Positions 58,941 to 64,000 of a stretch of 64,000 nucleotides of DNA are shown piece by piece. The notes under the pieces are model-generated. The model saw only the letters and a list, made by a program, of their open reading frames with translations. It had not been told where the DNA came from and ran no database searches. A program made the translations under genes and the position numbers. Position 1 is the stretch's first letter. Each line of letters starts with the position of its first letter. Source of the DNA: Candidatus Nanosynbacter sp. HMT-352 (lineage in GTDB: Bacteria; Patescibacteriota; Saccharimonadia; Saccharimonadales; Saccharimonadaceae); the NCBI RefSeq assembly GCF_022819385.1, contig NZ_CP089290.1, forward strand, positions 124,001 through 188,000, given 5' to 3'.

Positions 58941-59548
58941 TCTGCTTTAATGATTTGATTGATTTGCTTCTGGATATTCTCTAAATCGTCAGCAGTTTTT
59001 ACTAGCCATTCGCGCATCTTTTTTGACTTGGTAGATTTGTATACCTTTTTCATCATGTTGATTGTATCTGTTATTTGCACATTCATCTCGTGGGCATAGG
59101 TAATATCCAATTGCGTGTTCAGAAGAGCTTCGTCCAATTTTTTCTCTAATTTTTCTGACGGATCTAGAGCGAGGATGTCCTTTTGCTTTTCCTTATAATT
59201 GATGCCGGTTGCTTGAAGCGCTTCGCCCATTGAGGCGTCTGCGGTGGTCAGTACTGCAACCAGAGAACTGTTGGTGGTTTGCAAGCTGGTTGAGCGGAAT
59301 TTATTATTGTATTTTTTGGAAATAGTGAGTAGCTTATTAACGCGCGCTGCAACTTGTGACGGGTTGGCGTTTGGCATGGAATCTTGTGAAAAAACAAATA
59401 TCGCAATCAGGGTTATCAAGCCGATAAAGCTCAAGATAGCGATGATGATTTTGGTTTTTTTATCAAAACCTTCCGCTGGCGGAGGTGTGGCAATTTGATT
59501 CAGATAATCGATACCTTGAGGTTGGTTATTCAAATTGTCAGGATACAT
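58937..59548 (-). CDS. Single-pass membrane protein, unknown function
   Basis: 203 residues from ATG 59548. Short polar start, one helix at about 28-51 (TKIIIAILSFIGLITLIAIFVF), and an exported helical region (about 55-203) rich in Lys, Asn and Thr with coiled-coil character (QATGINYKEKQKDILALDPSEK). Resembles other Saccharibacteria-like anchored helical proteins; no enzyme motif. It overlaps the convergent MmcQ-like gene by four bases. TTAAAT six bases before ATG. Confidence 0.6.
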   Translation of the reverse strand: MYPDNLNNQPQGIDYLNQIATPPPAEGFDKKTKIIIAILSFIGLITLIAIFVFSQDSMPNANPSQVAARVNKLLTISKKYNNKFRSTSLQTTNSSLVAVLTTADASMGEALQATGINYKEKQKDILALDPSEKLEKKLDEALLNTQLDITYAHEMNVQITDTINMMKKVYKSTKSKKMREWLVKTADDLENIQKQINQIIKAD

Positions 59549-59601
59549 ATTTCTATTTAACCACAAACAATAACAGAGGTAAAGAGTGATATAATAAAAA
59601 T

Positions 59602-61335
59602 ATGAATGATGCCAAAGAAGAAGTGCGGGCGCGACTAAACATCGAGGATGTGATTGGTGAGTATGTTCAGTTGAAGCGAGCAGGGCGCAATTTGAAGGGT
59701 TTAAGTCCGTTTACTGATGAGCGAACCCCAAGCTTTATGGTTAGTCCAGAAAAGCAGATTTGGCACGATTTTTCTTCTGGAAAAGGCGGCGATATTTTTA
59801 CGTTTGTGATGATGGTGGAAGGAATGGATTTTCGTCAATCGCTGGAACATTTGGCTCGGAAGGCAGGCGTTGATCTGACTTTGTTTTCTAATGGCGACGG
59901 ACGAACAGCCAAGCGTCGCGCCAGGGCTAGGGAGGCGCTGAAGCTGGCTGCTAATTTCTATCAGCAGAATTTGGTAAAAAATTCATTAGCTCTGGATTAT
60001 GTGGTTAAAAAACGGCGATTAAATCGTCAAACAATTGGTGATTTTTTGATTGGCTATGCGCCAGAGAATGGCGACACATTGACGAAAGCGTTGGAAAAAA
60101 GAGGATTTTCTAAGCAGGAATTGGCGGACGCTGGCTTGTCGAATCGGTTTGGTGGCGATTTGTTTCGCGGGCGAATGATGGTGGCATTGAGTGATGGCAA
60201 TGGCGAAGTTGTGGGATTTACGGGCAGAATTATTCGTGACGATCCGCGCGCGCCAAAATATTTGAACACGCCGCAAACGCTGTTATTTGATAAATCGCGA
60301 CATATTTTTGGTTTGCATCAAGCCAAGGAAGCGATTCGAAAAAGCGATGTGGCGGTGATTGTTGAGGGCAATTTGGATGTGATTAGTAGTCATCAAGCGG
60401 GCATCAAAAACGTGGTTGCGACCTCTGGAACGGCGATGACGACGCAACATTTGAAGTCGCTTAGTCGATTGGCGGGGCGGATTCGCTTGGCGTTTGATGG
60501 CGATCGAGCGGGAGTTAACGCAACGGAGCGCGCTATCAATTTGGCGCAGGAAGTCGGCGTGGAATTGGAAGTGGTGAGCTTACCTGATGGCGTCAAAGAT
60601 CCAGACGAATTGGTCCAAAAAGATTCAGCGCTTTGGCAAGCGGCGATTGACCAATCTCAGCCAGCGGTGGATTGGGTGATTGCTAGATACGCGGAAATGG
60701 AGAATTTGAAGTCGGCGGAAGGCAAGCGAAGATTTTCGACCATTGCGCTGAGAATTGTCCGAGGCTTGAAAGATCCAGTGGAACAAGAGCATTATTTGTT
60801 GGTGATTTCTGAAAAAACTGGCGCGTCAATCACCGCACTGAAGGCGAAATTGTCGAATGAAAAAGTCGCTGAACATCAATTGAAAAAGGCTAAAATTGAA
60901 AAAGAAAAACCGACTCCGGTTCAGGATGAAACTGAAGATATGCTGGCGGGGTTGGCGGCGAGTGAAAAATCTGTGCGGCGCTGGTTGGCGGCGGTTTCTG
61001 GCGAAATGTTGGATGATGACAACGCGCGGCAGTTAATTGGCTATTTGCGGAATAATCCAGACGCGGATTTGGGTGAAGTTCCCCTGGACTTGCAAAAAAT
61101 TGAACAGTATGTGAAAATAGTACAGTTGAAAAGTGAAAGTCGTTACGCCAATTGGGAGCAAAAAAGCTTGGACGAAGAGATGGCTCGGCTAGTCAGACAG
61201 ATAACAATCAAACATCGCGAAAACAAAAAGAATCAATTATTAACGCAGCTTAGGGAGGCCGAGGCGTCGGGTGATGAGGTTTTGTCTCAGAATTTGCGCC
61301 AGAGCTTAAATAATCTGATTAAGGAGAAAAAGTGA
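59602..61335 (+). CDS. dnaG: DNA primase with zinc ligands replaced
   Basis: 577 residues. It makes RNA primers for replication. The N-terminal zinc-ribbon region aligns but reads [18 protein letters not shown] and [12 protein letters not shown]: the four ligands C/H/C/C become Ser35, Thr38, Asp56 and Ser59. The TOPRIM core is intact: [17 protein letters not shown] and [17 protein letters not shown]. The C-terminal helicase-binding part is short. TATAAT is six bases before ATG. Stop overlaps the sigma factor start by four bases. Confidence 0.95.
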   Translation: MNDAKEEVRARLNIEDVIGEYVQLKRAGRNLKGLSPFTDERTPSFMVSPEKQIWHDFSSGKGGDIFTFVMMVEGMDFRQSLEHLARKAGVDLTLFSNGDGRTAKRRARAREALKLAANFYQQNLVKNSLALDYVVKKRRLNRQTIGDFLIGYAPENGDTLTKALEKRGFSKQELADAGLSNRFGGDLFRGRMMVALSDGNGEVVGFTGRIIRDDPRAPKYLNTPQTLLFDKSRHIFGLHQAKEAIRKSDVAVIVEGNLDVISSHQAGIKNVVATSGTAMTTQHLKSLSRLAGRIRLAFDGDRAGVNATERAINLAQEVGVELEVVSLPDGVKDPDELVQKDSALWQAAIDQSQPAVDWVIARYAEMENLKSAEGKRRFSTIALRIVRGLKDPVEQEHYLLVISEKTGASITALKAKLSNEKVAEHQLKKAKIEKEKPTPVQDETEDMLAGLAASEKSVRRWLAAVSGEMLDDDNARQLIGYLRNNPDADLGEVPLDLQKIEQYVKIVQLKSESRYANWEQKSLDEEMARLVRQITIKHRENKKNQLLTQLREAEASGDEVLSQNLRQSLNNLIKEKK

Positions 61336-62294
61336 GCGACGATATCACGACGAAGCCAGTAAACTTAAACGAAGATGATGATTTTGATCCAACGCTTATA
61401 GACGAAGAAGAATCGGAAGATTTGGATTCGTTGACAACTGGGCAATATTTGGACGACGTGTCGGATGACTCGGTCAGGCTGTATCTGCGGGAAATTGGTA
61501 AAATCCCACTACTTAGCGCTGAAGAGGAAATGGACTTGGCGCGCCGAATTGTCGAGGGTGATAAAAAGGCTAAGGATAAGATGGCTGAGGCGAATATGCG
61601 TTTGGTGGTGTCAATTGCTAAGCGTTATTCTGGTCGTGGTTTGGACTTTTTGGATTTGATTCAAGAAGGAAATACTGGACTTTTACGTGCGGTTGAGAAG
61701 TTTGATCCGGATAAGGGGTTTAAGTTTTCGACTTATGCGACTTGGTGGATTCGTCAGGCAATTACGCGTGCGATTGCTGATCAGGCGCGAACGATTCGTA
61801 TTCCAGTTCACATGGTGGAAACGATCAATAAATTGCTGCGTACTCAGCGACGAATGACACAGGAATTGAACCGTGAGCCAACAATTGAAGAATTGTCTAA
61901 AGAGCTGGATATGGAACCAGAGAAAATTGAATATGTCATTAAGATCAAGCAAGACATTTCTTCTTTGGATGCTGGCGTTGGGCGTGATGGTGAAGATGAC
62001 GACTCAGTTTTGCAAGATTTTATCGTTGACGAAGATACGGTTTCGCCAGAAGATTCCGCTTCAAATCAATTGTTAAAAGAGCAAGTTCAGGAAATTCTAT
62101 CAAGTTTGAGTGATCGCGAGCAGAAAATTGTTCGAATGCGTTTTGGTTTGGATAATGGAAAAAACCACACTTTGGAAGAAGTTGGTCAGGAATTTGCAGT
62201 TACGCGTGAGCGAATCCGCCAGATTGAAGCTAAGGCACTAGCAAAACTTCGTAAGCACAAAGATGCGAAAAAACTTTACGAATATCTGGACTAA
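61332..62294 (+). CDS. rpoD: Primary RNA polymerase sigma factor
   Basis: 320 residues. Region 1.1 is absent. Region 1.2/2: [65 protein letters not shown]. Region 3: [13 protein letters not shown]. Region 4: [27 protein letters not shown]. Length is short for a housekeeping sigma. Its predicted -10/-35 specificity (TTGACA/TATAAT) agrees with promoters seen here. It is translationally coupled to dnaG, as in many bacteria. Confidence 0.96.
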   Translation: MSDDITTKPVNLNEDDDFDPTLIDEEESEDLDSLTTGQYLDDVSDDSVRLYLREIGKIPLLSAEEEMDLARRIVEGDKKAKDKMAEANMRLVVSIAKRYSGRGLDFLDLIQEGNTGLLRAVEKFDPDKGFKFSTYATWWIRQAITRAIADQARTIRIPVHMVETINKLLRTQRRMTQELNREPTIEELSKELDMEPEKIEYVIKIKQDISSLDAGVGRDGEDDDSVLQDFIVDEDTVSPEDSASNQLLKEQVQEILSSLSDREQKIVRMRFGLDNGKNHTLEEVGQEFAVTRERIRQIEAKALAKLRKHKDAKKLYEYLD

Positions 62295-62882
62295 TTAACA
62301 CTGTTCGGGCGATTTACAAAAATGGGCGTCGTGAGTTGCGGCGTCTATTTTTTGGTGTAATTGCTCGAGGCTGCCGTCGTTAATGATGAAATAATCAGCA
62401 ATAGCAATTGGTCCACCTTTTTCCAAATTCTCGATTTCTGACCAGTCGCGCTGATCAACTTCGTGCGGTTGCATTGGGCGCTCTATGCGCTTAGCCATTC
62501 GTTGATAACGGAGGTATTTCGGTGTAACAATAGCAATAACGACAACTTGTCCAGGAAATTCGTGCTTAAGGAATTTATATTCACTCCAAGTGTATAATCC
62601 GTCCAAAACGATTTTATTTTGCCCAGCGTTTATTAAATCGTGGATATTTTTTATGACGCGTTTGATTACGAAATCTTTGCCTTCGCGGCGACGAATCTCT
62701 TCGCGAAATTGCTGTTGATTGTCCCAAGTTTTTTCAATTCCAGCTTCGTCCATGGCTTTATAAATAACGCCACCGAAGTAAATTTTTGGAAATCCTTTTT
62801 CTGTCAAATATTCGACAGCCGAACTTTTGCCGCTGCCCGCCAATCCAACCAGGGCGATAATTTTTGCGTATGGTTGTGTCAT
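62295..62882 (-). CDS. P-loop nucleoside/nucleotide kinase, dephospho-CoA kinase-like
   Basis: 195 residues. Begins KIIALVGLAGSGKSSAVEYL (P-loop), then FGGVIYKAMDEAG, KIVLDGLYTWSEYKFL, and RYQRMAKRIERPMQPHEV, close to the archaeal-like dephospho-CoA kinase or adenylate-kinase type. It would use ATP to phosphorylate a nucleotide-like substrate. ATG 62882 follows TAAAAT by six bases. Exact substrate is uncertain. Confidence 0.8.
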   Translation of the reverse strand: MTQPYAKIIALVGLAGSGKSSAVEYLTEKGFPKIYFGGVIYKAMDEAGIEKTWDNQQQFREEIRRREGKDFVIKRVIKNIHDLINAGQNKIVLDGLYTWSEYKFLKHEFPGQVVVIAIVTPKYLRYQRMAKRIERPMQPHEVDQRDWSEIENLEKGGPIAIADYFIINDGSLEQLHQKIDAATHDAHFCKSPEQC

Positions 62883-62902
62883 GTACTAATTTTAACAATT
62901 TG

Positions 62903-62931
62903 TTGACATTCTTCCAAATAGAGAGTATCTT
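62903..62931 (+). promoter_or_regulatory. Promoter of the 239-residue hypothetical gene
   Basis: Perfect TTGACA (62903-62908), a 17-nt spacer and TATCTT (62926-62931), 13 bases before ATG 62945. It overlaps the divergent kinase promoter region. Confidence 0.6.
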
Positions 62932-62944
62932 TAAGCTACACACT

Positions 62945-63664
62945 ATGGAAACACTTCATGGACATACTGGAGAGTTACCTCAGGATCCACTTTCTGATTT
63001 TAGTATCTGGGGTCGTTTAATAGAATATCGTAAAAAAGTTCAATGGGATAATATATTAGAGCAAGTTAAGGAACTGGAATCGAAATTTGATCGTAGTAAG
63101 ACATGGGAAAAATTTGTTAACAAACCGGTTATTGATCAGTATGGTCAGGTATGGATGATTTGGAAGAATCCTGACACTTCGTCACCTAATCCGAAAGATC
63201 GATATCAGATATATAAGATGCCATACGATAAAGATGAGTTTGATTATGTTTTTATAGATGATCTTTCTATAGTTGATTTTGTGCCTACTTCTATTTCTAT
63301 ATTACGGGGATCGATTTATAAATTTTCTGTCGGATTTGATAATTTTGGTGATGTAGAAATCTTGCATATACTAACGAGCGATAAGACAGATATAAATAAG
63401 ACAAGTGAATACTGTCACCTCTACAGTTACGAAAGGGAAAAGTGGGAGTCTCATAGGCGTTGGATGAAATACGATGATGGCTTCTACAATTCTATGGAAG
63501 AACTTAGAGAAATCTATGAGAGATACGGCAAATGGCAGAAAAAACAGGGTAATAATTCTTTCAATGCTAAAAAAATATTTGGGGAGATTTATGATAATTA
63601 TGGGAGAATACAACAAAAACTTGCCGAAGCGTCAATAATCAACTCTCTAACGACAGTCGCTTAA
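62945..63664 (+). CDS. Soluble protein of unknown function
   Basis: 239 residues, charged and aromatic-rich (Trp, Tyr), with no membrane segment or known motif. Features include FSIWGRLIEYRKKVQWDNIL, EQVKELESKFDRSKTWEKF and a YERYGKWQKKQGNNSFNAKK region near the end. Start at ATG 62945 because the promoter lies immediately upstream. The protein sits alone between the kinase and polA. I do not recognise it. Confidence 0.6.
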   Translation: METLHGHTGELPQDPLSDFSIWGRLIEYRKKVQWDNILEQVKELESKFDRSKTWEKFVNKPVIDQYGQVWMIWKNPDTSSPNPKDRYQIYKMPYDKDEFDYVFIDDLSIVDFVPTSISILRGSIYKFSVGFDNFGDVEILHILTSDKTDINKTSEYCHLYSYEREKWESHRRWMKYDDGFYNSMEELREIYERYGKWQKKQGNNSFNAKKIFGEIYDNYGRIQQKLAEASIINSLTTVA

Positions 63665-63680
63665 ATGCTACAATAGAACT

Positions 63681-64000
63681 ATGAAGCGTCTAGTAGTTAT
63701 TGATGGAAAGTCGGTGTTTTACCGAGGTTATTATGCTATGCCGGGATTGTCGATGGCTGACGGAACTCCGACTGGTGGTGTGTATGGATTTGTAAGTTTG
63801 GCAATTGAGCTAATTAAGAAATTAGAGCCGGATTATGTGGCGGTAGCTTGGGATAAGCGAGGCACGAATATCCGCAAGCGGCGGGAATTATATCCAGAAT
63901 ATAAAGCTGGTCGCAAGCCAGCACCCGATGACTTTTATCAGCAAATTCCGATTTTACACGAACTGCTCGATGCGTTTGGCTGGCCGCTTTATGAAATTGA
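63681..64000 (+). CDS. polA: DNA polymerase I, 5' exonuclease portion (runs off window)
   Basis: First 106 residues only. Begins MKRLVVIDGKSVFYRGYYAM, followed by GVYGFVSLAIELIKKLEPDY and VAWDKRGTNIRKRRELYPEY, then KAGRKPAPDDFYQQIP, the FEN/5'-3' exonuclease domain of PolA. Removes primers and repairs DNA. Whether the polymerase domain follows is outside the window. TACAAT is six bases before ATG (63669-63674). Confidence 0.93.
   Translation, partial: MKRLVVIDGKSVFYRGYYAMPGLSMADGTPTGGVYGFVSLAIELIKKLEPDYVAVAWDKRGTNIRKRRELYPEYKAGRKPAPDDFYQQIPILHELLDAFGWPLYEI

Noticed and set aside
59700-59780. Sequencing error explaining the missing DnaG zinc ligands
   Set aside because: Four separate substitutions with the frame and neighbouring residues intact are unlikely to be errors.
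1-64000. CRISPR array, insertion sequence, rRNA or phage genes
   Set aside because: No regularly spaced repeats, transposase, rRNA or phage structural motifs were seen. The only notable direct repeat is the orn duplication.
1-64000. Recoded TGA (as in Gracilibacteria/Absconditabacteria)
   Set aside because: Conserved genes run full length using standard stops, and TGA ends genes such as dnaG. No in-frame TGA interrupts conserved domains.

Overview
The window looks like the replication-origin end of a small, reduced genome of the Candidatus Saccharibacteria (TM7; Patescibacteria/CPR) type. This is inferred from gene content and order: rnpA-rpmH-dnaA-dnaN, a large type IV secretion-like locus built from VirB4, PrgI-family and very large VirB6/TrbL-like proteins, short Mur ligases, tiny intergenic gaps, and a standard genetic code with TGA as stop. 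No database search was possible.

Layout. 1-3331: rnpA (cut by the window edge), rpmH, DnaA-box-rich gaps, dnaA and dnaN, the presumed oriC. 3328-18667 (minus strand): a secretion/cell-envelope operon with a PEGA-like protein, a transglycosylase-peptidase, a giant protein ending in a VanY-like D,D-peptidase domain, VirB4, a VirB4 partner, PrgI, two VirB6-like paralogues and a lipoprotein. 18830-25058: tRNA-Asp, six tandem VirB2/TrbC-like pilin genes plus a seventh nearby, hsp20, comF, rlmH and more tRNAs. 25057-40875: VanZ-RDD protein, valS, FemAB, tsaD, two Mur ligases, a PD-(D/E)XK-like nuclease, CIRCE-controlled groESL, a sugar-phosphate isomerase, an ABC exporter and a tRNA-Ser. 40998-44625: a DpnII-type restriction-modification cassette with an Abi_C/HEPN-like fourth gene. 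44626-48982: an NrdR-controlled ribonucleotide reductase locus. 49005-64000: paired acyltransferase-like genes, argS, mscL, pyrH, a DEAH helicase, a nucleotidyltransferase, orn, dnaG, sigma factor, a kinase and the start of polA.

Main discoveries. (1) The class I ribonucleotide reductase is unusual. NrdA ends right after its GFG motif with no C-terminal cysteine pair. NrdB has Phe where the radical Tyr normally sits (class Ic pattern). A separate 57-residue ORF just downstream ends in Cys-Asp-Gly-Cys-Glu and has its own promoter with two NrdR boxes 32 bp apart, laid out exactly like the nrdA promoter. I propose it is the reductase's redox tail encoded in trans. (2) DnaG has lost all four zinc-finger ligands. 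(3) The GATC restriction cassette carries a putative abortive-infection HEPN-like protein. (4) At least ten genes have a -10 box only 6-7 nt before the start codon, which predicts widespread leaderless transcripts. (5) A perfect 36-bp direct repeat of the 5' part of orn flanks a nucleotidyltransferase gene and marks a past insertion. (6) A perfect 15-bp hairpin buries the start codon of a VirB6-like gene.

The parts fit an epibiotic, host-dependent lifestyle: surface secretion and pilin machinery with wall-cutting enzymes, minimal metabolism, and defence genes.
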